Positions 1 to 14,379 of a stretch of DNA of 64,000 nt are shown here, piece after piece. A program made the translations under genes and the position numbers. Location: contig CAJNYU010003365.1 of assembly GCA_905331475.1 (NCBI GenBank), positions 1-64,000 on the forward strand. Direction: 5' to 3'. The notes under the pieces are model-generated. The model ran no database searches. It was given only the letters and a program-made list of their open reading frames with translations, and was not told the DNA's origin. The stretch is from Rotaria socialis. Its lineage: Eukaryota; Rotifera; Eurotatoria; Philodinida; Philodinidae. The stretch's first letter is position 1. Each line of letters starts with the position of its first letter.

Positions 1-1145
1 AAAAAAGTATTTTACACAAGTTTCGGTGATAAAAAACAGTAGATCAAAGAAGCTAGAACCCTAATCGGTTTCATTTGCGTTTGTGAGTCATTACAACATG
101 TGATGAATTTTTATAAAAAAAACCTAAAAAATATTGGACTTCATTTCATTAAAAATGACTTGTCTGCAAGTTTGCTTGTCTATAAATCGAGATAATCATC
201 GTACAAACACATAATAAACCAAGTGAATAAGAGCGATTGACTTTAAACGAAAAGGCATAGCAATATTATGTAGAACAACCACCGAAAAATTTCCTCTTTC
301 TTAGCTTACGTTATTTTTATAAGGCTTAAGTATTAGTTGCTTCACTTTATGTGCTCCATGTGTGATTGGTCTTGTTCATGCCTTCTTTGCGTTTATTGTT
401 TCGACGAATGAATGCGAGATCAATTGAAATTGGAATATGTTCTGTTCTTCTGCTACAGTTTATCATCGCATCATTGGTACATTAAACGTAGAAAAAAATG
501 CTAATGACTTAATTAGAAAAGATCTATTTATATACAGTCACTTCTTTGAAGTTTGCAACAACAAAAAGCAGACACATGATTATAGTGACATGCTAGTATA
601 ATCAATTGTTTCATGAGAAAGTGTTAAAATAATCCAAATTGACCAGGTAACAATATAGACATATAATAGAACTATTCAAATTTTAATTTTTTTTAAACTA
701 TGGAAAAGATTGATAACTGAAATTTACAGTTATTACTTGAACTAAATTTTCCATTTAGTTTGACTTTGGCCAACTTTATATTTAATACATCGATTAGTTA
801 TTTAGTCAATATCATTGTTTTTGTTGTCTGATCTCACCTATCGATTTTTATTGATACCTTTACGTAATAATTCACTAATGAACAAAAGCAATTATTCACT
901 GTCAAATGCACAAAATGGGTGAACATAGGTATTATATTATTATTCGAATACTGTTTAAAAGAAGAGAAAAAAATGCTATAATAGAAGCAACACACATCCA
1001 CACATGTCTACGCTAACTTTAAATAGCAACACAAAAAACATAGTAAATATTCTTCTGATTGTTTTAAAAGTTATATGCAACAAATTATTACAAAGCAGAG
1101 AAGAATTTTATCAAATCTTAATGATCTTTTTTCTCTTATGTTAAT
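1..1145. other. AT-rich spacer
   Basis: This is AT-rich sequence downstream of the ferric-reductase-like gene. I see no exon with coding character on either strand, no tRNA arms and no clear repeat. It probably contains the 3' UTR and poly(A) site of the minus-strand gene that ends at 1146. Confidence 0.5.
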
Positions 1146-3973
1146 TTAATAACCGTCATAAAAAATGACAGCAAGAATGAGAATTATGACCACAATTAAC
1201 GTGACCAACATATAAATACCCAAGAGAGCTGGTTTCCATGATTCACCCTAGCATTAAAGAAAATATAGGAAACATTGAGAAAAACTTTTCCCGAGTGAAA
1301 ACTTACCGGTACACGCTCTCGTCGTATGCGATGATCGTGATTTTTCTCTGGATAATAATCAGGATCTTCAAAACCTAAAGATTAAAAAATGCCATAGATT
1401 TTATTGTTGATCTTCTCAAATGAAACATACGTTCATAATCTTGTCTTGCATGACAGCATGTATGAATTTCAAAAATAAGTTGAACAATAAAATGAAATAT
1501 ACACCAACCAAATAAAAGCCATGAACACCATGTCCACAAATCTAATCGACGATTATCCATACCCAAAAATATAACTGGTACAGCAAGACATTGCGCCAAA
1601 GCGACAATCAACCAATGTATCCAATACCAACAGCAATAACGTTTTGTTCGAGGTGTCGGACGTAAAATTCCAAAAATTGGCTAAACGCAAAATAATAATT
1701 AACTTATCAATGATTATCATCGTATACATACAGCAAGAAAAGCACAAACAAGTACGATAACACCAAGAATTGAATGCCACATATGATGTGTACCATGTGT
1801 CCATTGCCAGTCAAGTTCAAAAAGTATAGCAAAAAATGCGACCCATGTTAAAATAGCTACTGTTATCATAGTCGGTTGAAAAACCTACAAGAAATAATTA
1901 TCGTGAATAAAAACAAAGAAAAATATTTCTAAAAATAATTACACTAAGAAAAGAAAATCGTCTTCGGCGTTGTAATTTTTCTCCTGTGACAACACCATTA
2001 CCATCAACAACAACACGACGCTCATATTCAGGCCAAATTGTATCAAAATAACGAGAAACCATAACACCTGCTGATGCAAGAAGTATCCATGCTATTATGT
2101 TTAAAATAGCTAGAAAAGACAAGAAACAAAAGATGTTTCTTGTAGAATTTCAATATCAACTAAGATTACCATGAATTTTAGCTAGAAAAGAACCAGCTCG
2201 TGGATGAGATTTTGGATAAATACGACGTTCAAAATTAATCGGATGATTATTTACAATTGGAATATCTTGAACGGGAATACGCATACCTATTAAAATATAT
2301 TATTGATAATCGATGTTGTTATAAATGTATGGTCAGAAGTTTGTACTGATTATTCCATACATAAATCTGTGTGAATGTGCTGAGTCGTTTTATTAGAAAG
2401 ATCTATTTTCAGATATTCTGTTACCAGAATGGCCCACATGCTCGGAAAAGAGGGTCCTACTGAGAATAGTCGCATGAAATGAATATTTATCAGTTATGAA
2501 ACCAGCATGAATAGAATTTTTTCAAAAAATGAATACATAGGAAATTTAGAAGAATTTTTCTTAATACTAATTCATCAACAGTCAGCTCCTATGATAATAA
2601 TGATAGTATTTAGCGTACTCAGCATATTCACTAAGAAATATTCATCAAATTCCTCTGAACATACCTTTTGATGTTACCAAATCTTGATCAGCATAAACTG
2701 GATACATATAATGAGGTTCTTTCAAGTTAACAATTTTATTTCTATTATTAGCACCATCACGATTTTTACCAGAATTGTCAACTGGGGTATCTGCATCAAG
2801 TGATAATGTTCTTATGAATTTACATATAATATGTGACGCATTTGCATAACCGTCTGTATCTCGTAAACCATACGATGGCCGATCACTTGAAATATACTGT
2901 GGTGTTTGAACACTAACAAACATATTACGTACATAAACATAACCTTGAGCATCTTTTGTACATAATATAACTTGATCATCGCCCTAAATGAAAAATCAAA
3001 TTTAATTCTTTTTATTATTTGCTTATTCCACATACTCGTTTTTCATCATTAGAGAATCCAACACCAACGAAACCACTTGCTCTTGCAACAATATGAAATT
3101 TGGCTGTTTGTTCATCAAGTACTTGCCATGAAAGTGCATAGTCACATTTAGCCTGATTATTACAATTTTGTGGAACAATCAAACAACCTTGTGATTCACC
3201 ACAATAATCAATGTTAACTGACTGATCTTCTGAATAAGGGATGAATTCAGGCCCCGAACGCTTTAAAAATACACACAGAACAAATTTTATTATAGCCAAA
3301 GAATAAACTAGAACTTACTCGTTTTAAAGGTGCAGATTTGACTCGATAGATTTGTTGATTAGAAACAATGTCAGCTCTACAAAATATAAAATAAAATAAG
3401 ATTAACACAAATATGGAAAAATTAATTTACCTAAATACAATTTCATCAAGATTAGAAGAAAGACCAGTCGCTTGCCATGCTAATGGAATTTCTCGATAGC
3501 CCCGACTTTCAACTTTATCGACGTATATAACCTAATATATATATACAAAACTAAATGCAAGATTTAGCAATTAACTTTTCAAATACATACACTAGCTCCA
3601 TTTGTACATGAATTGTGTTTTAAAGCTAGGTTTCCTGTTTGGCGATCATCAAATCGGCCGACAACATGATATTCATTATCAAAAGCACGTATAACAAATT
3701 CACCAATACCATTATTTGGACGCTTTTGTTTAATTGCCACTAGAATGGAAATTATTCGATAAAAAAAAGAAGACTTTTGTTTTACTAACATAAAATTGTA
3801 TCGTCAGGTAAAAATTTTGACTCATAAAGATCTATTTCAAATTCATCACTGCCATCAATCGATGTTAATCCAGAAACGGTAGCTTCAGTTAAGCAGAATG
3901 AATCAAATGCTACTTGACTGTAAATATTTTCAATCGATAAAACTATGAGTGCAATCGATAATAAATAACGCAT
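1146..3973 (-). CDS. FRRS1: Ferric-chelate reductase 1-like (Reeler-DOMON-cytochrome b561)
   Basis: Twelve exons join in phase into a protein of about 630 residues: 3973-3790, 3739-3591, 3531-3431, 3376-3319, 3260-3036, 2983-2665, 2286-2170, 2109-1943, 1884-1732, 1680-1431, 1374-1307 and 1247-1146. Introns are about 50-70 bp except one of 378 bp. Residues 1-19 form a signal peptide (MRYLLSIALIVLSIENIYS). A Reeler-type domain follows (to about 165), then a DOMON domain (about 170-345, with SWQVLDEQTAKFHIVARASG and a GVGFSND motif). The cytochrome b561 core comes next, with KIHAILNIIAW, GTHHMWHSILG and CWYWIHWLIVALAQ, and there is a final hydrophobic segment near the C-terminus. Known family members are transmembrane ferric reductases that use ascorbate-type electron donors. 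One histidine usually found in the second b561 helix (an HR pair after WFQ) appears replaced: this protein reads VFQPTMI. The domain order is clear; the reductase activity is inferred. Confidence 0.88.
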
Positions 3974-6880
3974 GATGATTATCTAAACAAAAAAAAAGTA
4001 GGAATATTCAAAATGTTTGTATATGATATAAGAATAACAATGAATAGACTACAGAAGTAGAGCGAGAGAATAAACGTCTTCACTATAACTAACAATCTAT
4101 CAATGTACATATCGAGAAGCGTTTGTCGTTTCTTTCAGGGTCTTTCTTTGTCGCTTCTTCCCACCATTTCTTTTTTTCTTGCTGTTCGATGAGAGGACGA
4201 ACTCTCATCATTACCGCAAAGCCTAGTGTATGTGTGTGGCTGTGTATATACACATACACACACGCAAGATTCCCGTTTCCTTTTTTTCTTCGGTCATTCT
4301 CGCCTTATGTGCATACAATGACGAAAGAAGAAAAAAAAATAAGAATAGAAAAGAAAAAAAAAAAGAGCAAGAGTACAAACAGCCGACAAGTCATCAGAAA
4401 AGATATCGCATTTTTCTTCTCTCTCTTTCCTTTATAGAGAACTTCGCAGACTACGAGTAAAACATTGATATTCTTATTGTGCCCTATCCAGAATGGATCT
4501 TTCATCGATGTATGAAAGAGAACTGCTCAACCTACACATAGTCTTGTACATTACATATACTGATGATTAGTACTCAAAAAAAACATAGCGGAAAAGAAAA
4601 TTATCCTGACGTGATTCAGAATATATAGTCGATCATGTTAAAAAATAAAAAGGAAATCAGATATCTCAGCATGATACTAAAGGTGACAACTTTAGCTTAC
4701 AGATGAAGTTATATTGTATTTATATGGGTTATCAAAGATAAAAAGACTTTTTTATTAAGCAATCGTGAATAAAAAAATTTTTTTTTTCCCAACGAATTAC
4801 TGTTAATTATTTATCGAGATTCGTAAAATTATGAACAATCGAGAATTACAATTGATTGTCGGAACATATGTTAACATTAGCAGCAAAAGAGGATGCATCA
4901 TTCTGTTTACCATATGTTACAACGAACTAAAACGATGTTTTTAAGTGTTTTAAATGAATTCATGAACTCAAAATATTACTAATATAATAGAATTGATATT
5001 TATGTAGATAGAATAAAGATATGAAGAGGAGTACCTATAATTGATGATGAAAACGTTTTGCATTACTCTTCTTTTATTTAATATAGCGTGACAACAACAT
5101 GTCCCGAAGACTGAATAAGTTTTTTTATCAAAAAGAAAAAAAGTTTTATTCTAAAACGCACAATGTAAATATATTTAGTTCAAAATACTCGTTGGCGGCT
5201 GAAAAGTTTTAATAACACTGGATACATTTTTGAAATCTCACAGAAAAACAAATTCGATTAACTAAGAAAATTAATCTTATTTTCTATCGTTGATCGATGC
5301 TCTATAACTCTACAATAAGTTATTGTAGTACAATTAAAATATTTGGATACTACAAGCAAGCTCACGCATATGCTGTGTACATCAACAAACAATTGGTCTA
5401 CAAATTTCACAAGCGAAATACAGGTCCACATTTACAAGTTAATATTCTATTCAAACATATTTCTTTATAATGTTTTGATCTTTAGTACTTAATTCAAACG
5501 AAATATATTCCACAGTTCTATAATACAGAGTTTTCTATTTCAAACAAGAAATGATCAAACCTAACAATGTATTGATGTAACGCTATATTGAATCAAAAAC
5601 AAAATGAGTGCAGAGTTTATAAACTTTTCGCTTGCTATATATTTTACCTTCTGGTTAATAATTGAATGCTTATTTTATTTCTACAATAAATACTACCTCT
5701 TTATATTATTATGAAAACTTAGGTTCTATCTCAATGTCAGATGAATATTCTTGATATGTTGTACTCAGATAAATATTCTCATAATAAGTAAACAACAGAT
5801 AGTTATTTTGCCAATCGATCTCGTCTCATCATAGAGGCTCGTTCGAACAAATTTCATTGGTCCTCATGCTTTATGCACTATATTTCTGAACCATATGCAT
5901 AAACTGAACAGAGAATGTCTCGTTAATTCGACAACGATTGCATTTCGCAAAAGGAAATTCTTTTTAGGTTTGATAGAAATTGACTATTTTTATTTTAAAC
6001 AAGAGAGTATAATAATCATAGCGTGCAGATAATTTTAATAAATTTTTTAATCTCTGGAAGTCATACCTCAGCTGACAGAGATGTCTTTTATTAATATAAT
6101 TGAATCGACGATCAAAGATAGAAAATAACTGGAATGCTTCATGAAGAGAAAGATTATCAAGGTGATAATAATACAACACAAAAATGAAAAATAAAATATT
6201 GATTTTTAAGGACCACAATAGGAATGAAAATTTTCGCTTGATAACGCACTCAAAATCTTGGGATTAGGAAAATTTAACACCCAAATTTCTAAGTAAAAGA
6301 AAAATAAAATAAATTACAGTTCATAACACTAGCAAACTTTTGGTTGTAGCAGAAAAATGCGTGTGCAAAGTGGCTAAATTGCTCATTTTGCAAGAGTTGA
6401 AACAGTTACTAATTATCATTCCCTACAGAACCGTAAGCAACTTCTCAAAAACGTAGATATTTCACTATTTCATGTATTTAATAGCTAAAAATTTGTTCGT
6501 GAACCCACTAATGAAGGTCGCTTTCTGAGCATTCAAACATTTATCTATAGCTACGTATATATTCGACACAAAATCTGTGTACGTCTTGAAGTTCAAAAAA
6601 TCCAAATTTCTTACTGTGTGTCCGATCATTTTTCTCCACACACACACATTTAGACACTCAGAAACAACTATTCTCTAACGTTTCAGGTAACTACTGTCTG
6701 ATTGGACAATAAGGGTTAAATCAAACTATGCTCAGCTATTCAATAACAGATAGTTGATTCTTTCTGAAAGAAGTCGAAATGTACAATGAAAGTTTGAATT
6801 AAACGTTTCACTTAATTATTCTTTTCCTTTTTTTGCGAATTAAGAAATATAGTAATCGAATAGTTTGGGCCTCACATAAT
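3974..6880. other. Non-coding spacer with CA/TG microsatellite
   Basis: This is the upstream region of the FRRS1-like gene. It holds a short TG/CA tract at about 4229-4266 and purine-rich low-complexity DNA at 4320-4370. Open frames here are short and AT- or repeat-driven. I see no supported gene. Confidence 0.5.
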
Positions 6881-6904
6881 ATGTATGTGAAACAGTTAGA
6901 TCTC

Positions 6905-7591
6905 TTCCATTGGGGTGCAAAAGTAAACTTGTGTATGATGACTTTGACTTCTTGATTGTTCATTGGTGCTGAATCTGGAATCTTTGTTTGATGAATTCAA
7001 ACATTCATGTCTATAGGTACAGGAGTTCTCGGACAAGAATCGGCAAAATGATGAGGAGTTTCCCATTCGAAGAACTTGTTTTGATCATCAGTTGTGCGCC
7101 CGTGATAGTATTCAGTTTTCACACCTTGATGAGACCAAGTGAATGTATTCATGGTATAAGTGCCATTCAAATAGTGTTTCTTCTTATCTGAAACAACCAG
7201 ACCACCTTTGTTTCTCGGGAAAACAATAGAGCTAAGATTAATTACATCTGAATCAGTTTGTTCACATTTACTCCATTCGATATCGATTTCGTTTGTACCC
7301 TCGAGACCCATGCCTCGTGTCGGATAGGTGAAGATACCTAAGACAATTTTCTGATCGAATCTATCTATCACACTTTCAACGTATCACACATATTGTCCGA
7401 AACGATACTTTTGACGTGTTTAAACTTCAGCACAAGCCCATCTTTCGTTCGATAAACATATTTTCAAATGAACATGATCAGCTGCGTCGATGTTGATGTT
7501 ATCTGATGGCCATAGATTTGGTCCTAGATCATCACTGTTTTCACTACTCCATATTATCCATTCCATATCTTGCCAGTTAAAATAATAAAGG
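6905..7591 (-). pseudogene. GH16-like glycoside hydrolase remnant with in-frame stops
   Basis: One continuous minus-strand frame reads as a family-16-like beta-glucanase fold. It begins after a plausible acceptor (tag at 7592-7594) with YFNWQDMEWIIW, continues through GPNLWPSDNI and ERWACAEV, and carries the GTNEIDIEW catalytic motif (E-x-D-x-E). It then has TFTWSHQGVKTEYYHG and ends near VKVIIHKFTF. This order matches bacterial-type GH16 proteins. The frame is broken by TAA at 7420-7422, TGA at 7384-7386 and TGA at 6997-6999. Both TGA codons fall where the family usually has tryptophan (QYV-W-YVES, MNV-W-I). No start exon or signal peptide was found. The catalytic residues survive, so decay looks recent. 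Horizontal origin from bacteria is inferred from family resemblance only. Translational readthrough is an alternative I consider less likely. Confidence 0.8.
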
Positions 7592-10500
7592 CTAGTGAGA
7601 TGCTGAAGAATGTCTCATTATATTAGTTTCACAGTATGAAAGCATAAATGATAAAAAGGAATATATCCAACATGCAAGTGTACATATCTCCTATCTCGTT
7701 TGTAACATGGGTATCATCTCCCAGCGGATGTGGTTGTAATCATCTTCTGATCGCACTCCTTCATCCACACTCAAACATAGCGATAATTATGTCTGTTTTT
7801 TAGTATAGAAATGAGTGAAAACTTTCGCCCTAAAAATATTTCTTATTCACTCGTATACCAAAAAATATATTCACTGAATGTTTAATCAAAATGCAATGCT
7901 ACACTTCATTTGTCTTGTCTCGAAACATACTAGCACACTGATGTTTACATCAAACATGTTATTTTCGTTCTGTCGACCTGACAGATTCTGTTTGATTTTC
8001 TCTCTATTTTTTCATATACCATTAATGAAATTCTATACTGACGGCAAACTATTCTCAAGAATTTTGGGTCGTTTTACAGAAAACGATTCGCAATCACAGT
8101 CTAGAAGAGTCTGGAAGGTGCTTTTAAAATCCAGCTGAGACTAAAATAGAAATTTAGTTAGTTTCTTGGAAGAAACATGATTACTATATCAGATAGAAGT
8201 TTGAATTTCATTCCCCACAAACTGTTACAGATAGCTTGTAAAAAGCAGTTTCATCATGCTTTTCTTTTTAACCCCGTAGACATTGCTTTAACAACTTTCT
8301 AAAACAATTGTATTTTCTTGTTATATTTATTCTAATCAAGGGAGCATCGAATAAAAATTTTCTTTTTATTTAAGTTACTGAACGAAAAGTTTTTCCAGTC
8401 TAAAACTTGAATTTGATGACATGTTTACATTGTTGACCTTAAAAACATTCATAATATTGAGATATATATCTCTTTTGATCGTAGCAGGTTGCCCATAAAA
8501 GTAAGGGGCGTCAATATGTTCAAAAGAGTCAGTATTTGATTCTCGACAAAAATTGGAAATAAATGCATCCGATAGAAATGAAAGGAAAATGCTTACTATA
8601 GTGCTACAGTGATCAAGTAATATCAACAACTTTCAAACCTAGAAACATCGTTCTCTTATAATGTATCTCGTCTTAGATTAAAGTAAATAGGCACATTCAA
8701 GTATTCATTTTGTAGAGTTTTAAAAACTGTCTCGTTTTACTATACTCAATGATTCCCAAAATGTCTTCCTATTATGTAAAAGAAGAGTAACTTTCCCCCT
8801 CAAACAATAAATCACTGCTCTTTTCTTTTTTGGAGATGACTAGCATCTAGTTATTTAACTCGTCTTTTACACATCTTCATATCCTCAGAATTTGTAGAAA
8901 ATGAAGCGCTGAATCGTTTGAAAAAGAACCAGTCACAATCTATAGTAAACCGAGAAGACATTCAAAAACTAGAGAGACGCTAAGTATTTATAGGCCGACT
9001 ATTGTATTCCGCTCGTTTTTAGCACAAAGGTTTTTTTATCATATCAATCAAGTATTTCATCGAAAATATTCATTTTATCAAAGATAAAAAGACTAACTTG
9101 AAAAATTGAAACATTTCACATACTTTTTATTTATTTATCGCCGATTTCGTAGCAACAAACAGCAATAAACGATAATCAAGCGATACAATAAAAATTCTAA
9201 AATCCTTTATCAAGTAAATCTGATTAAAGAGATTAACTGTTTGTTTTATTAGTAAAAAAGACTTCTATTTATATATTCTAACAAATGTTTTCAATATGAC
9301 TCGGTCAGAAAATGATCATTTAACTCAATGTTTTTCCATCCGTCGATACAGCTTTATAAATAAACAGCACTTTGTTCCCAGTATTTATTTCATGCATTCC
9401 AATCACATCTGAAATTGGTTATGGATATTTTATTGTTTCTACTTATGTATTCCATTTGATACAGATGTAATTCATGATACGAGTCTTGCTGATTTCATCT
9501 CCAACAAGACAGAACCTGTGAAACATTGTAATCATAAAAAATCGAATAAGAAATCATTTTTGAAGAATAAAAATTGTCCAAGAGATATTTTATAAACTTG
9601 ACAACTTCAAGAAACTATATCATGGAGAGTTCATCCAATGACGTACTATATTTCAGTATTACTCTACTATAATTACCAAAATGACTTGTTTAAAGTGTTG
9701 AATATCGATTACTGTGTTAATTTTTTAAATAATATTACTACACATTTTTAATTGCCCTATTGTTAGCTATCGTTCGGGAGGGGGAGGGAAAGAAGTTCAT
9801 AGTTGCTCGACATTTATAAGGACTAAAAGAAAATTCAACTAATGTAGTAACTTGTTTTGATCTGTTCAGATATGCTCAATAACTGTTGTATTGATGCTGT
9901 ACCGTTCAATGTATCTGTATTCAAAGACAAAACATGTATAAAACACATTCGCGTCCATGTTTCATGCAAAATATGATAGAAGTCGAACGTTTTATTTCGT
10001 ACGTTAGATTAATTTCTGTCAATCGTTGAGCTATGAAGTTCATATAAAAAGGAATTATCGATAATATAAAATATCATTCTTGAATATATGAATCAGAATT
10101 TCATAGATCTTGAAACACATGAGATAATTAAAAAAAAAGAAGTTTTCATGTTTGTTTGCAACAAAAATACAACAGTATTTGACAATTTGCCAAGGCTGAC
10201 AAAGACTTGTATTGATTCTGATCAACAAAATACAAATATCATTAATAAGTGCCACTTATTGATCATCTATTTGGTTTTTATTTTAATGAAAAATAAATTA
10301 AAAGTTTTCCGTTCTTATTCATCATCATTTATTATTTCTCATTAAAATATTACAAAAAAAAACTATTATTGTGTCTCTTCGATATTATTCATTCTTTTTC
10401 ACATACAAGACATTGTACACAAAAATAAGAAGAGGCAAACGATCGTACAGGAAAAAGAAAACTAGATAGAGAGATTTAAAGGATGTTATAATAGTATTAA
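7592..10500. other. Non-coding AT-rich spacer
   Basis: No exon with coding character or recognisable domain is seen on either strand. Open frames are short and flanked by stops. There is a G-rich run at about 9777-9792. I found nothing else in this stretch. Confidence 0.45.
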
Positions 10501-10514
10501 AAGAAAACGTTGAT

Positions 10515-10531
10515 AATGATGATGATGATGA
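10515..10531. repeat. GAT trinucleotide microsatellite
   Basis: A run of about five gatgat units lies just 3' of the beta-tubulin stop codon, in the likely 3' UTR. Confidence 0.7.
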
Positions 10532-10563
10532 TAAAAAAAATTGTCTTTGCTCTGTGAATTGGT

Positions 10564-12401
<1,838 letters not shown>

Positions 12402-14379
12402 TTTTATTAGTAGTTGCTTCGGCGACGAGTAAAAGTAATGTTGAAAAAACCGTTAGACAAAAACGAACGACTGTCGACTCAAATACACATAGATTTATAT
12501 AGGGGAATATTATTTCTCTTTTTTTCTCTCTCTCTATGTTTTACACAGACACTTACTCTCGATGTTGCTAGCAACCATCGAATAGAAACGTTTCTAGGGT
12601 AACTTATTCTTCATTTTGTTGCGCACATCCGTTGTCGAGTAATGAACAAAGGATGCAATCATATCGTTTGTTTATTTGCGTTGCTATGAAGCGACCAAGT
12701 AGTACAGAAAAAAGAAGAAGAATGAATCACGTGAAAACGTACTGATTGCATTTCGAACTGAACTGATCTTCATGACAACTCATAGAAAGAATCGCATCTT
12801 TTCTCTTTTTCTCTCTTCGCTCCTTGCTTCGTTTCTAACTGTTTGTTCTTTGTTTGCAGTTATATATTCAAATTTTGAGTGAAGTGGAGAAGAAAAAGAA
12901 ATAGAGAAGAGAAAAGTAAAGTTGTTGATAAGGTGTCTACACTCCAAAACTGGTACATACATCGTAGTTACTGTTGGAAGAAAAGAAAAGAAACAATAAC
13001 TTCATTTGAATTTTTTTCTTCTTTTTCTTTTTCTAGGATGAATTCCGATAATAATCAAAACACAGAATAGACAAACTACATTTCTCGAGAAATAGTTGAT
13101 AAACTGAAATCACGATTTAACAAATAAACACACAAAGAGCATATACATACATTAAAATAAAAGTCAATAGTACTGGATCGACCATGAAAAATATACAAGA
13201 CAAGAATTTCATTTTTTTGTTGTTGCTCTAGATTCGGTAGGGAACCAATGATCGAAGTACTGCGAAATATTAATTTTTGTCTACATTCATTTTTTATAAA
13301 CAATTGTTGTTAACAGTGATGCATATGAAAACTATTATTTAATATAAGGATCGTAATCAAAATGTTTGATAAAATATGCTCACGATACATTCAATTAACA
13401 GCATCGTTTTCAAAAGTTTTAAACATAGATATTCATGAAATTGAGAAAAAATGATTCCCTTCAATATATTTACTAATAAACTAACAATAATTGATCTGTG
13501 AAAAGAAGTACAATTCATTTTATCAATTTATTTCATAATCAATTATGCCAAAATTGAGTTATTACTCTGAAATTTTGTTGCAAATGAAATGTCAAGCAAG
13601 CCGAAGCCATTTATATTTTCTTAATAGAAACGAAAAAAATTCACTAACGTCATCTCTCTGATGATTTATTGATATTCTACAATGATATGTTAATTGTATT
13701 TGTAACAGTGTTAACTGAAAAATAAAGAAAACAAGAACAGATGATGAGTAAAAATATTATTGATGAACTGTGAAACACTAGTGGAAATATTTTTCTATTG
13801 GACCTTAACATTTATTAGCAATTGATTCAGCAAAATAGTTTTGTTACAATAAACGATGCCTAATGTAGTATTCAACAAGGATAATCTGTACAATGAACGA
13901 AGGATGCACCCCAAGGCTACTATTAGTCAGTAGTTATGATGAGTGTCTAAATATATAAACGACAATAAATCAATCTAAACAGTCAAGATAATTTATTCAT
14001 AGAAATGTACTTATTCAGTCACCTGTAAGAACATTGTAACTATTGATTATGACTAACATTATGATCTTGTTTTCATATAAGGACATATAATTTATACAAA
14101 AGAGACACCTGTTATTTACATGTAGATGATATTTATAGCGTTTGATATTTTTCTATCTCATTTCTCATCAAGACCAATGTTTTTTCCTGTCAAGCGAAGG
14201 TCTAGGAGGGATTGTTTATGATGCTAATGAATAATGGCAGACACTGATAATACCAGAGCGAGAGAGAGAGAGAGTTTATGTATGTAGTTAAGAAATGCAG
14301 AAGAATAAGAAATAAACACTTTCAAAGAACATTAGTTGAAGATATACAGACAAATCCTATATTTTAGTGTCAGTTACAT
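12402..14379. other. Intergenic region between divergent tubulin and F-box genes
   Basis: Tubulin (leftward) and the F-box gene (rightward) diverge from this 2 kb region, so promoters of both should lie here. I see pyrimidine-rich stretches (12505-12540, 12795-12830) and a GA microsatellite at about 14258-14274. I do not see a motif that I can name with confidence. No coding exon is supported. Confidence 0.5.

Noticed and set aside
4123..4505. Three overlapping open frames rich in Lys/Phe/Ser
   Set aside because: They are translations of purine/pyrimidine tracts and a TG/CA microsatellite, with no family resemblance.
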